64,000 nt of DNA from UTCHB3 sp964531325 (GTDB lineage Bacteria; Bacteroidota; Ignavibacteria; Ignavibacteriales; Ignavibacteriaceae): the NCBI GenBank assembly GCA_964531325.1, contig CAZHCW010000014.1:1-64000 (forward strand), written 5' to 3'. Each line of letters starts with the position of its first letter. Positions within the stretch are counted from its first letter, which is position 1. The notes beneath the pieces are model-generated. The model was not told the origin of the DNA. It saw only the letters and a program-made list of their open reading frames with translations, and did not search any database. The translations under genes and the position numbers were made by a program. Positions 51,758-60,956 of this stretch are shown piece after piece.

Positions 51758-53158
51758 ATGAATATTCAATTTATCGGAGCAGCCGAGACAGTAACGGGTT
51801 CAAATCACCTGCTGAAAACCGGTTCCGGCACGATTTTACTCGATTGTGGAATGTTCCAGGGTAAAAGAAAAGAAGCATTTGAATTAAACCGTACATTCGA
51901 TTTTTACAATCCCAAAGATATCGATGCTGTAATCCTCTCTCATGCTCATATCGACCATGCAGGAAATTTGCCAAATCTCGTAAAACGGGGTTTTAGAGGG
52001 ACAATTTTTTGTACTCATGCAACAAAAGATTTGTGTGAGATAATGCTTGCAGATTCTGCCCATATCCAGCAAAAGGACACCGAATTTGTGAACAAAAAAA
52101 GAGCCAAACAAGGTAAAAATCTTTTTGAACCTCTCTACACCCAACAGGATGTGGATGATACCTTGAGGTTGATGGAGGGAGTAAACTATCACCACGAGTT
52201 TGAAGTATTACCCGGAGTTACAGCCACATTTTACGATGCGGGACATATCCTCGGGAGTGCTGTAACTTATATGAAAATTGAAGATGAAGGCAAAATCATA
52301 GAATTTGGATTTTCCGGTGACCTGGGCAGACCAAACATGCCGATACTTAGAGACCCTGAAATAATCCCCGATGTTGACTATTTTATCTGCGAAAGTACAT
52401 ACGGAGGCAGATTTCATGAAGATTTTGACATGTCAGAAGCCAAAGTAGTTGATGTGATACACCGTGCCATTGAAAGAAAAGGCAAAATTATTGTGCCGGC
52501 GTTCAGTCTTGGAAGAACCCAGGAGCTTGTATATCTGCTTCATACAATATTTGAAAAAGGCGTTGTTCCATTAATTCCGGTTTATGTTGATTCCCCCCTT
52601 TCATTTAATGCTACAGCCGTTTTCAGAAGGCACACTGAATGTTATGATCTCGAAACTTCTGCACATATCCTTAAGAATGAGGATCCTTTAGGATTTAACA
52701 TGTTAACCTACATTACCGATGTTGAGGATTCCAAACGACTTAACGACAAGGAAGGGCCTATGATGATAATTTCAGCTTCAGGCATGGCTGAGTCCGGCAG
52801 AATTCTGCATCACCTTGCTAACAACATTCAGAATCCTAAAAACATTATCATGATGACAGGATACTGCGCCGAACACACCCTTGGTAAAAGGATAATAGAA
52901 CGAAACCCTGAAATAAATATTTTTGGTGAGCCTTACCAGCTCAAAGCAGAAGTGGTTGTTTTCAACTCCCTGTCAGCTCATGCAGATTCCGACGAGTTGA
53001 TTTACTATGTAAATAAATTCAACCGTGAAAAAATGAAAGAAATTTTTCTTGTACATGGTGAACCCGATCAGCAGGAGAAATTTAAAAACAGGTTGCTGTT
53101 GAATCACTTTAAGTCAGTGAAGATACCAAAAAGAGGAGAGCTTTTTTCGATTAAATAA
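51758..53158 (+). CDS. MBL-fold beta-CASP RNA-processing-type hydrolase
   Basis: A 466-residue metallo-beta-lactamase of the beta-CASP group (CPSF73/YtnP-like), probably a nuclease acting on RNA. The zinc motif HAHIDH is at 62-67, further metal ligands are in GHILGSAVTYM and GFSGDLGRPNMP, the beta-CASP insert includes IVPAFSLGRTQEL and MIISASGMAESGRILHHLA, and the end has SAHADSDELI and LVHGEPDQQEKF. GGAG lies 4 bases upstream of the ATG. It stands alone upstream of a lipoprotein gene 27 bases away. Confidence 0.92.
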   Translation: MNIQFIGAAETVTGSNHLLKTGSGTILLDCGMFQGKRKEAFELNRTFDFYNPKDIDAVILSHAHIDHAGNLPNLVKRGFRGTIFCTHATKDLCEIMLADSAHIQQKDTEFVNKKRAKQGKNLFEPLYTQQDVDDTLRLMEGVNYHHEFEVLPGVTATFYDAGHILGSAVTYMKIEDEGKIIEFGFSGDLGRPNMPILRDPEIIPDVDYFICESTYGGRFHEDFDMSEAKVVDVIHRAIERKGKIIVPAFSLGRTQELVYLLHTIFEKGVVPLIPVYVDSPLSFNATAVFRRHTECYDLETSAHILKNEDPLGFNMLTYITDVEDSKRLNDKEGPMMIISASGMAESGRILHHLANNIQNPKNIIMMTGYCAEHTLGKRIIERNPEINIFGEPYQLKAEVVVFNSLSAHADSDELIYYVNKFNREKMKEIFLVHGEPDQQEKFKNRLLLNHFKSVKIPKRGELFSIK

Positions 53159-53185
53159 AGTAATTTCGAGACAAAAACGGATAAT

Positions 53186-54169
53186 TTGAGAAAACTTCTT
53201 TCACTTTCACTATTCTCTCTAATTTTGCTTGTTGGTTGTGAGCAGAATATTCCCCTGGCTCCCTACGATTCAGGGCTTCCTCCTGCTGTGCCCGAAAATG
53301 TAAGGATCACAGCAGCAACAGACGGAGTGGTAATTGTAAGGTGGTGGGAGAATATCGATCCTGAATATTCTTTCTACAACCTCTATCGGGGAGTTAATGA
53401 TTCAACGAATCTCGTCTTTTATAAAAAACTCTTCTCCACCTTTTACAGGGACGAAAATTTATTCTACGATTCGGTCTATTATTATGCTGTTACAGCGGTG
53501 GGCAGAAACGGAAAAGAGAGCAAAAAATCTATTCGGGTGGCTGCGAGACCGACAAATAATTTTGATCCCGTGCTCCCTTCATATTTAAATGTTACACCCG
53601 TGAACTATGAAGGGAAGTTGCTCGTCTCATTTGAATGGAGCAAAGAAGACAATCCTGATTTTAAAGGAATTGAAGTTTATCGTTCCACCTCCCCAGGGTT
53701 TACACCAACTCAAAATGACTTGGTTCTGTTTCTCGATGATCTTCATGATACCGATTCACTTGCGCTTTCTCACTCTGTAAATTATTATTATAAATTCCGA
53801 ACCGCCGACAATGGTGGAAGATTCAGCGAATTTTCTAAAGATTATGAAGCTTTTTTATTCCCAAAAGTGGAAAAGTTGTTCCCGGAAAACGGTTCGATAA
53901 TCCCTTTTTTTGATGTTTATACAGTTGAAGCTCTCCCGTTTGATCTGGAATACGAGATCGTGGTTTACGATTCACCAGTCGTGAATGAAGTATGGCGATC
54001 TGTGCGATATCGCTCAACATCTCCCGGTGAATTGTTTATCCCCAACTACATACCCTCTGTTTCTTTGAATAAAAAGTATTTTTGGCGGATTGCAGTTTAC
54101 AAACCGGGTGGCAATTCCCCCGTTTTTTGGTCGGATCTTTCTTCATTTCAAATTACACAGTTCGATTGA
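53186..54169 (+). CDS. Lipoprotein with fibronectin type III domains
   Basis: A 327-residue protein from a TTG start, with a lipoprotein signal (MRKLLSLSLFSLILLVGC; lipidated Cys 18). Two FN3-like repeats follow: PPAVPENVRITAATDGVVIVRW to KESKKSIRVAARP (about 30-128), and one with FEWSKEDNPDFKGIEVYRST (about 148-220). A third beta-rich region ends the chain. It would be anchored at the outer membrane and bind protein or glycan. Its stop overlaps the TTG start of the beta-barrel gene, suggesting a shared complex. Confidence 0.82.
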   Translation: MRKLLSLSLFSLILLVGCEQNIPLAPYDSGLPPAVPENVRITAATDGVVIVRWWENIDPEYSFYNLYRGVNDSTNLVFYKKLFSTFYRDENLFYDSVYYYAVTAVGRNGKESKKSIRVAARPTNNFDPVLPSYLNVTPVNYEGKLLVSFEWSKEDNPDFKGIEVYRSTSPGFTPTQNDLVLFLDDLHDTDSLALSHSVNYYYKFRTADNGGRFSEFSKDYEAFLFPKVEKLFPENGSIIPFFDVYTVEALPFDLEYEIVVYDSPVVNEVWRSVRYRSTSPGELFIPNYIPSVSLNKKYFWRIAVYKPGGNSPVFWSDLSSFQITQFD

Positions 54170-56076
54170 TAAAGTCTTTAATTACTTTAATTCTAATCAT
54201 AATCCTTTCTGTTCCTCTGTTTTCACAGTATGATGGCGATTCTACTCAAACATATCTTTTACCGGTTGTTAGACAAAATTCTATTTCCACTGTATTTAAT
54301 AAGGAACTAAGTATTTATTCACTCTCAACAAATGTTGATTATTCTCTCGCGATTGGACGATTTAATTTTAATCTTGCCGAAAAACTTCATGCATCGCTTC
54401 TAAAATATTCGGGAGCAAACACCACACGGGACGAAAATGTTTTACGACTGTCGGGAGACTACAAGATCAATAATTATTTTAATCCCGGGGCTTTGGTGAG
54501 CAGTAAAATCTATAGTGATTCGCGAACTACCGATATCAACACTGCGGCATCCAATTTTGGAATACTCTTCAACCGGAGTTTAATAGAGGACCTTGTAAGC
54601 ATCCTCCCGTTTGGCGGATATACAGAAGATGTCCAATCCGGTATTTCGAACAATGGTGCTATCTATGGTATCCAGGGCGGGATAGACAGAACTCTATTTT
54701 CCGAGTTTCTTATCGGTTCAAATTTTATTTTTAGAAATGAAGATATCAGCCCAAGGAAAAACACTCTTAGAGAATTTACCACAACTATAGAGAATTTCAT
54801 CGATCAGGGAATTCAGAACAGATTTTTTGTTAACTACCACGAATCAGGACGGGATTTTTTCTTTGATTCAGATTCGCTTTTGCAAAATATCTTTGGAATT
54901 GAAAAAAACCTGCAGAGAAGAAACGATAGAATATTTTCTATTTCAGATGAGTTTAACTACCAAAATGTGCTTACAAATACTTCGATCAATTTTAAAGTGA
55001 ACTTTTCAGACAGGATAGTAGCAAGAACCACCCGTTACAAACTACCCGGTGATCTCTTCCCCACTTCTTTCGATTCGCAGATTGAAGAGCTAAAATTTGA
55101 TCTTGCTACCGGAATCGACTACACATCAGAATCGATCGATGTAAAATTTATTTCAAGTTTTGCCGAAAGAAATGAGAAATTTCTTTTACTCAATCCTGAA
55201 AACTCGAACCCTGACTATTTTGAACAACGCCAAAAGAATGAAGGAATAAAAAATAATGTAGCCTCCCAGGTGTTTCTCTCTCTTGGCAGCATTTTTCTGA
55301 TAAGTGATTACGACAGAGTGGATTTCAGTATCTCTCACTTTAAACTAAGATATGACACACCTTCAAGCGAAAATATCGATGAAAGGGATGAACTTCTCTC
55401 TCAACTAAGACTGCGATATACAAGACAACTCAACGCAAATCTCTCCTTGTTTGCAGGTTTCGATTTTTCCTATGGAAAACTTGTTTACATCCTCGCTGCA
55501 AGAAGTTCAAATAACAATACCAACAGAATCTTTAGACTAACCACCGGTTATGCATACTCGGGGCGCAGATTAAAAAACTATGGAACATTTGAGATACTGG
55601 CAAACTATATGGTATATGATTTTGAAGATTTAAATCCGGGTTTTAAAAGTTTTAGCTTCCGACAGATTTCACTCGTTGATTCTGCGATAGTAGTGTTAAC
55701 TAAAGAACTAAATTTTGAGTTTAGCGGTTTTTATAAGTTAAGCGAACAAGGTGATCTCAAGTGGAACGATTACAAAATCAAACCAAGTCGCGAAATTACC
55801 GAATTGCTTCTTTTGCCTGCTCTAAGCACATCAATCGGAAGATTTTCTTTTAAGGTTGGGCTTCGTTATTATTCATATTTCTCAGATGTGATTATTAATG
55901 GTTCCAAGAAGGAAGAAAACTATTACAAAGGTGTAGCTCCACTTGCGGATATAAGTGCACTTTTTTACGACGCTTTTATGTTTTCGCTTAGAGGTTGGTA
56001 TGAACGAATTGATTCAAAAGGTAACGAAAGAAGGTATCTTACCACTTTAAATCTTTCAGTAAAGTGGTTTCTTTGA
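54166..56076 (+). CDS. Probable outer-membrane beta-barrel protein
   Basis: A 636-residue protein that I do not recognise. The TTG at 54166 overlaps the previous stop and begins a good signal peptide (MIKSLITLILIIILSVPLFSQ); the longer frame from 54082 lies inside the lipoprotein gene. The mature part consists of amphipathic strands with aromatic ends and ends in LNLSVKWFL, the kind of aromatic-terminated last strand seen in outer-membrane barrels. No plug, TonB box or T9SS domain is evident. The lipoprotein-barrel overlap suggests a two-part surface complex of unknown function. Confidence 0.65.
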   Translation: MIKSLITLILIIILSVPLFSQYDGDSTQTYLLPVVRQNSISTVFNKELSIYSLSTNVDYSLAIGRFNFNLAEKLHASLLKYSGANTTRDENVLRLSGDYKINNYFNPGALVSSKIYSDSRTTDINTAASNFGILFNRSLIEDLVSILPFGGYTEDVQSGISNNGAIYGIQGGIDRTLFSEFLIGSNFIFRNEDISPRKNTLREFTTTIENFIDQGIQNRFFVNYHESGRDFFFDSDSLLQNIFGIEKNLQRRNDRIFSISDEFNYQNVLTNTSINFKVNFSDRIVARTTRYKLPGDLFPTSFDSQIEELKFDLATGIDYTSESIDVKFISSFAERNEKFLLLNPENSNPDYFEQRQKNEGIKNNVASQVFLSLGSIFLISDYDRVDFSISHFKLRYDTPSSENIDERDELLSQLRLRYTRQLNANLSLFAGFDFSYGKLVYILAARSSNNNTNRIFRLTTGYAYSGRRLKNYGTFEILANYMVYDFEDLNPGFKSFSFRQISLVDSAIVVLTKELNFEFSGFYKLSEQGDLKWNDYKIKPSREITELLLLPALSTSIGRFSFKVGLRYYSYFSDVIINGSKKEENYYKGVAPLADISALFYDAFMFSLRGWYERIDSKGNERRYLTTLNLSVKWFL

Positions 56077-56126
56077 TTATTCTCAAGTGAATTGTTCAAT
56101 TTTTTTCTTATTTTGCAATAAAAATT

Positions 56127-56546
56127 TTGAAGTTAGTGGACCAAAAACAGTTTTTCTTACAAGTACAAAGTATTCCGGACAGCCTCTACACGGTTGAGGA
56201 GTTTATTCTCGGTATTGCCTCTGAATTGGCGATCGAAGAGGATAAACTTTATGGTATAATGCTATCTGTTTCAGAAGCCACTACCAATGCCATATTTCAT
56301 GCGAACAAAAAAGATCCGGAGAAAACAGTCTCAATCTCAATTTCAGCCGATAAAGATATATTTACTGTTTCTATCAAAGATCAAGGAACCGGATTTAATC
56401 CTGTCTCCATTCCTGACCCAACCAAACCCGAAAATCTTTTAAAAGACTCGGGCAGAGGTCTTTTTCTTATGCGGATCTACTCAAAGTCTTTAAGTTTCAA
56501 TCCTTCCCCACTCGGAACCGAAACTGTTTTAGAGTTCGACCTTTAA
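56127..56546 (+). CDS. RsbW-like anti-sigma/serine kinase
   Basis: A 139-residue GHKL-type ATPase of the HATPase_c_2/anti-sigma-factor group. N-box: MLSVSEATTNAIFHANKKD (about 43-61); G1: VSIKDQGTGFNP (about 86-97); G2: GRGLFLMRIYS (about 110-120). Such proteins either sequester a sigma factor or phosphorylate an anti-anti-sigma factor in partner-switching. No sigma or STAS gene is adjacent, so its partner is not visible here. It starts at TTG, 50 bases after the barrel gene. Confidence 0.85.
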   Translation: MKLVDQKQFFLQVQSIPDSLYTVEEFILGIASELAIEEDKLYGIMLSVSEATTNAIFHANKKDPEKTVSISISADKDIFTVSIKDQGTGFNPVSIPDPTKPENLLKDSGRGLFLMRIYSKSLSFNPSPLGTETVLEFDL

Positions 56547-56551
56547 AACAA

Positions 56552-56583
56552 AAAACCCCTCATCATTTCTGACAAGGGGTTTT
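56552..56583. terminator. Bidirectional intrinsic terminator
   Basis: AAAACCCCT (56552-56560) pairs with AGGGGTTTT (56575-56583) around a 14-base loop. The stem carries its own T-run on both strands and on the minus strand is extended by TTGTTTT. It separates the convergent RsbW-like gene and the mdh operon. Confidence 0.85.
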
Positions 56584-56615
56584 AATTTACTTTAACTTTT
56601 ATTGCCTATCGGGTA

Positions 56616-57542
56616 TTACATCCCAAGTTTGTCAATATTCGTTTTTACATCCATAGCCGATCTGTGCAGATCAGCGAGTTCCTTATCGGTAAGTTTAAGT
56701 TCAATTATCTTTTCGATGCCGTTTCTTCCTAATTTAACAGGAACACCAACATACATACCATTTAGACCATACTCACCCTCAAGGTAAGCAGCACAGGGAA
56801 GAATTCTCTGTCTGTTCTTAACTATTGCATCTACCATTTCAACTGCAGATGATGATGGGGCGTAGTATGCACTACCGGTTTTAAGATAATTGACGATTTC
56901 TATACCACCGTTGCGAGCTCTGTCAACAAGTTGTTCGATCCTCTCAGCAGACATCAGTTCGCTAATCGGGATTCCGGAAACAGTTGAGTATCTGATCAAT
57001 GGAACCATTGAATCGCCGTGCCCACCGAGAACAAGAGCTTGAACATCCATAACAGATACATTCAGTTCTTTTGCAATGAAAAGCCGGAAACGGGCGGAAT
57101 CAAGAACTCCTGCCATTCCAACAACACGATTTTTGGGGAAACCGCTGGTTTTCATCGAAACCCATGTCATTACATCGAGGGGGTTCGAAACTACAACAAT
57201 TATAGCGTCGGGTGAAGCGGGAACCACTTGTTCAGTAACAGAACGAACGATCTCAGCGTTTTTCATCAGGAGATCATCCCGGGTCATACCCGGTTTTCGT
57301 GCGAGCCCTGCGGTAATTACCACGATATCTGAACCGGCAGTGTCGCTGTAATCATTTGTTCCTATTACAGCACTGTCAAAATTTTCGACAGGTCCACTCT
57401 CCCACATATCAAGAGCTTTTCCTTGAGGAATCCCATCGATAACATCGAGTAATACAACATTTTCTGCAAGATGCTTTTCAGCTATTCTTTGAGCTGCAGT
57501 GGCACCTACATTTCCGGCACCTACTACGGTGATCTTCTTCAT
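56616..57542 (-). CDS. mdh: Malate dehydrogenase
   Basis: A 308-residue LDH-like NAD-dependent malate dehydrogenase of the TCA cycle. The NAD loop is ITVVGAGNVGATAAQRI (about 3-19), the mobile loop is TAGLARKPGMTRDDLL (catalytic-site Arg residues), then VSNPLDVMTW and the active-site His in VLGGHGDSMVPLIRYS (about 170-185). The Arg in ARKPGMTR at the substrate-specificity position favours malate over lactate. It lies 13 bases downstream of rpmA on the same strand and ends at the shared terminator. Confidence 0.95.
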   Translation of the reverse strand: MKKITVVGAGNVGATAAQRIAEKHLAENVVLLDVIDGIPQGKALDMWESGPVENFDSAVIGTNDYSDTAGSDIVVITAGLARKPGMTRDDLLMKNAEIVRSVTEQVVPASPDAIIVVVSNPLDVMTWVSMKTSGFPKNRVVGMAGVLDSARFRLFIAKELNVSVMDVQALVLGGHGDSMVPLIRYSTVSGIPISELMSAERIEQLVDRARNGGIEIVNYLKTGSAYYAPSSSAVEMVDAIVKNRQRILPCAAYLEGEYGLNGMYVGVPVKLGRNGIEKIIELKLTDKELADLHRSAMDVKTNIDKLGM

Positions 57543-57555
57543 CGAGTCCTCTTAT

Positions 57556-57816
57556 CTATTCGGTTGGAGGTACAATTGAAATAAACTGACGGTCGTTAGC
57601 ACGGGTCCTGAATTCAACGGTACCATCTGTTAATGCAAACAAAGTATCATCTTTGCCCTTACCAACATTAAGCCCCGGATGGAATTTAGTTCCTCTCTGG
57701 CGAACGATTATGGAGCCGGCTTCAACAAATTGTCCGCCAAAAGCTTTTACACCAAGTCTTTGGGCATTACTGTCTCTACCATTTCTGGTTGATCCTTGTC
57801 CTTTTTTATGTGCCAT
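57556..57816 (-). CDS. rpmA: 50S ribosomal protein L27
   Basis: An 86-residue ribosomal protein at the peptidyl-transferase centre. AHKKGQGSTRNGRDSNAQRLGVK at the N-terminus (about 2-24) and IIVRQRGTKFHPG (about 37-49) are diagnostic. It has no N-terminal cleavable extension of the Firmicutes kind. It follows rplU after 10 bases. Confidence 0.98.
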   Translation of the reverse strand: MAHKKGQGSTRNGRDSNAQRLGVKAFGGQFVEAGSIIVRQRGTKFHPGLNVGKGKDDTLFALTDGTVEFRTRANDRQFISIVPPTE

Positions 57817-57826
57817 TGTTAACTCC

Positions 57827-58135
57827 TTATCCTATTTTAATTATTTCTATTCTGGTCAGATGCTGTCTGTGTCCGTTCATCTTCTCGTAATTTTTACGAC
57901 GCTTCTTCTTGTACACAATAACTTTTTCATCTTTAAGATGGCTTAACACTTTTGCGGTCACTTTTAAGCCATCCACATATGGCTTGCCAACTTTTACACC
58001 GGCATCATCTGAGTAAAGTAATACATTATCAAATACTACTTCACTGTCAGGCTCAGCGTTTAGGCGGGGAACATAATGTTTCTCCGACTCTAAAACTTTG
58101 AACTGCTGTCCTGCTATATCAACAACTGCAAACAT
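57827..58135 (-). CDS. rplU: 50S ribosomal protein L21
   Basis: A 102-residue ribosomal protein that binds 23S rRNA. It begins MFAVVDIAGQQFKV and includes KVIVYKKKRRKNYEKMNGHRQ near the C-terminus, both typical of L21. It is the first gene of the rplU-rpmA-mdh unit and has a well-matched promoter at 58183-58213. Confidence 0.98.
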   Translation of the reverse strand: MFAVVDIAGQQFKVLESEKHYVPRLNAEPDSEVVFDNVLLYSDDAGVKVGKPYVDGLKVTAKVLSHLKDEKVIVYKKKRRKNYEKMNGHRQHLTRIEIIKIG

Positions 58136-58182
58136 TTGCGGTCCTTTTGGTTTATAGAAAAAAATGAATTTTTGTCAGTCTG

Positions 58183-58213
58183 CAAATATAACAAACGGTT
58201 CATCCACTACAAA
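58183..58213 (-). promoter_or_regulatory. Bacteroidota-type promoter of rplU
   Basis: On the minus strand TTTG (58210-58213), a 19-base spacer and TATATTTG (58183-58190) match the Bacteroidota consensus at every fixed base. It lies about 48 bases upstream of the L21 start. Being in front of a ribosomal-protein operon it serves as an internal standard for the other promoter calls. Confidence 0.7.
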
Positions 58214-58296
58214 GAAAATCTTTCAACTTTATTTAATTATTACTTAAATATTTTTCTTATCTTTCCACTTGTATTTTTTTTACTTGGAGACTTAAA

Positions 58297-60765
58297 TTGA
58301 AATTTACTGTACGAGATCAAATTGCAGCAATCTGGAAAGATAAAAAAATTTCCTACACCGAATTCTTTCAACAATCAGCTATGTATGCCTCACTCTATAC
58401 AGACATAAAACCTGAAAAAGTTGCGGTTTTCTCCCCAAACCGACCGGAATGGACTTTTGCATTCTTCTCCATTTGGTTGAATGGTGCAACAGGTGTACCC
58501 ATCGACTTTATGTCGTTACCAAGTGAAGTTGCTTATATATTGAATGACTGCAGGCCGGAAGTAATTTTCATTCCCAAAGAGTATGTTGAAACTTTCGATA
58601 AAATTGAATCAGAGCTTTCTTATTCCATTAAAGTAATAGTGTTCGAAGAGATAAAAGAAGACTTCAATAAATTTGAAGCACGCGACTTTGAACAGACTGA
58701 TATGGAAAAAACTGCCATTATAACCTACACTTCGGGAACAACCGGAAACCCAAAGGGAGTTATGCTCTCGTTCGAGAATATATTAAAAAATCTGGAAGGG
58801 GTGTGCGATTATGTTAAAATATATACCCCTGAAAGAACCACCCTCGTCCTTCTCCCGATGCATCACATACTCCCTTTAATCGGATCATTTGTTGCTCCAT
58901 TATTTGCCGGTGGAACGATGGCATTCTCACCTTCCATGGTATCAGAGGATATTATAGCAACACTCCAAAATAACAAAGTTGCTATTATGATCGGTGTGCC
59001 ACGACTTTATGAAGCCATCCGAAAAGGAGTAATGGATAAAATACGCAAAAATCATTTTGCTTCCATACTGTTCAAGGTTGCAAAAGCCGTTAATTCAAGA
59101 AATTTTTCAAGAAAGGTTTTTGGAGCAGTTCACGAAAAATTTGGGGGTAATGTCCAGTTTATGGTGTGCGGTGGTGCTAAATTAAATGAAGAGGTTGCTA
59201 ACGATTATAAAACTCTTGGGTTTGAAATGCTCGAGGGTTATGGAATGACCGAATGTGCCCCGATGATCACTTTTACCAGACCCGGAAGATGGAAAATAGG
59301 CTCGGCAGGTGAACTTCTACCCGGAGTTCTTCTCGAAACAAGAGAAGGTGAAATCTTCGTTAAAGGAAGAAATGTTATGAAAGGATATTACAATAAACCT
59401 GAAGAAACAGCCGAAGTTTTGCAGGATGGATGGCTTCGAACAGGTGATCTGGGACATTTAGACTCGGAGGGATATATACATATCACCGGTAGAGCAAAAG
59501 AAATTATTATCCTCTCAAACGGCAAAAATATCTCCCCTGAAGAGATTGAAGGTAAATTAAAAGAGACTTCTGATTATATAGCTGAAGTGGCTGCATACGC
59601 TGATAACGACAGCATTGCTGTAGCCATTTTACCTGAATTCAAAAAACTGGCGGCAAAAGACATTCACAATTTTGAAGAAACCTTTAAGTGGGAAGTGATT
59701 GATAAATACAATAAGACTGCTCATCCATCTAAAAAAATTGGGAAGTTTGTTCTCGTCAAAGAGGAACTCCCCAAAACACGGCTCGGGAAAATTAAAAGAT
59801 TCCAGCTTGCGAATCTCGTTGAAGAAAATCGAAAAAGTAAATCAGTTGATCCCAAACCTCAACCCGATTTTGAAGAGTACATCGTAATCAAAGACTATCT
59901 TCAAAACTTGAAAAAAGTGGACATCTTCGCTTCCGACCACTTTGAAATGGATATTGGACTCGACAGCCTCGATAAGGTAAATTTCCAGGTTTTTCTTGAG
60001 TCAACTTTCGGATTGAAGTTAAAAGATGATCTGCACATCACCCATCCAACCGTTGAAAAACTCTCACTCTTTATGAGAGAAAACAAGTCGAAACTAAGCG
60101 TTGAAGCTGTGAAATGGGCTGAAATATTTAAAGAAGAAGTGAAACTTGATCTCCCAAAAAGCTGGTTTACTCAAAACCTGTTCAAAAATACTTCTAAACT
60201 TTTGTTTAAACTTTATTTTAGAATTACCGGTGAGGGGATTGAGAATTTACCCAACGGACCGTTTATTCTCGCTCCAAATCATCAAAGCTTTTTTGATGGT
60301 TTGTTCGTTTCAGCTTTTATTAAAAATTCAATTTTCAAAAACACCTATTTTTATGCTAAAGAAAAACATGTAAAAGGAAAATTTATAAAAGCTTTGGCAA
60401 ATAGAAATAATATAGTGGTGATGGATATTAACAAGGATCTGAAGGAATCTCTTCAAAAACTTGCTGTTTTGCTCGAAAAAGGGAAAAACATCATTATCTT
60501 CCCGGAAGGTACAAGATCCAGAACCGGTGAAATTGGTGAATTTAAAAAAGCTTTTGCTATTCTGGCTCACGAAAAAAATGTTCCTGTAGTTCCTGTTTCA
60601 ATTGTTGGAGCTATCAAAGCACTACCAAGGGGTTCCAAGTTTCCTAAACCCTGGAAAAAGATTAAAGTGAAGTTTCATCCTCCCGTCTATCCCGAAGGTG
60701 AGAATTATGATACACTCGTTGAAAAAGTGTTTGAGGTGGTCTCAAAAGAATTAAAATTAGCATAA
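58297..60765 (+). CDS. Acyl ligase-ACP-acyltransferase fusion (Aas-like)
   Basis: An 822-residue three-part protein. Residues about 1-510 are an AMP-binding ligase with TYTSGTTGNPKGVML (about 144-158), MLEGYGMTECAPMI, LRTGDLGHLDSEGYIHITGRAKE and a C-terminal KTRLGKIKRF. Residues about 525-600 form an acyl-carrier domain with DIGLDSLDKV, the phosphopantetheine Ser being S557. Residues about 615-822 are a PlsC acyltransferase with H662-x4-D667 (NHQSFFDG) and FPEGTRSRTGE. The likely chemistry is to activate a fatty acid, load it on its own carrier and transfer it to a lysophospholipid or similar. The TTG start has GGAG 7 bases upstream. Confidence 0.9.
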   Translation: MKFTVRDQIAAIWKDKKISYTEFFQQSAMYASLYTDIKPEKVAVFSPNRPEWTFAFFSIWLNGATGVPIDFMSLPSEVAYILNDCRPEVIFIPKEYVETFDKIESELSYSIKVIVFEEIKEDFNKFEARDFEQTDMEKTAIITYTSGTTGNPKGVMLSFENILKNLEGVCDYVKIYTPERTTLVLLPMHHILPLIGSFVAPLFAGGTMAFSPSMVSEDIIATLQNNKVAIMIGVPRLYEAIRKGVMDKIRKNHFASILFKVAKAVNSRNFSRKVFGAVHEKFGGNVQFMVCGGAKLNEEVANDYKTLGFEMLEGYGMTECAPMITFTRPGRWKIGSAGELLPGVLLETREGEIFVKGRNVMKGYYNKPEETAEVLQDGWLRTGDLGHLDSEGYIHITGRAKEIIILSNGKNISPEEIEGKLKETSDYIAEVAAYADNDSIAVAILPEFKKLAAKDIHNFEETFKWEVIDKYNKTAHPSKKIGKFVLVKEELPKTRLGKIKRFQLANLVEENRKSKSVDPKPQPDFEEYIVIKDYLQNLKKVDIFASDHFEMDIGLDSLDKVNFQVFLESTFGLKLKDDLHITHPTVEKLSLFMRENKSKLSVEAVKWAEIFKEEVKLDLPKSWFTQNLFKNTSKLLFKLYFRITGEGIENLPNGPFILAPNHQSFFDGLFVSAFIKNSIFKNTYFYAKEKHVKGKFIKALANRNNIVVMDINKDLKESLQKLAVLLEKGKNIIIFPEGTRSRTGEIGEFKKAFAILAHEKNVPVVPVSIVGAIKALPRGSKFPKPWKKIKVKFHPPVYPEGENYDTLVEKVFEVVSKELKLA

Positions 60766-60772
60766 AATATAA

Positions 60773-60800
60773 TTGAACTTATAACAGTTCAACAATTTTT
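60773..60800 (+). terminator. Candidate intrinsic terminator
   Basis: TTGAACT (60773-60779) and AGTTCAA (60786-60792) form a 7-base-pair stem with a 6-base loop, followed by CAATTTTT. It begins 8 bases after the fusion gene stop. Confidence 0.5.
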
Positions 60801-60956
60801 ACTTTGTTAGACTCGGAAATTTTCCTTAATTTACGGACGATTCGGATTAACAAAACTGAATCGACTACTCATTAACAAATCATTAATGCATACGGGTTAT
60901 CTTTTAAGTAAACTCAAAATGTGACTATCATTCATTCATCATAAATAAGGTGGTTT

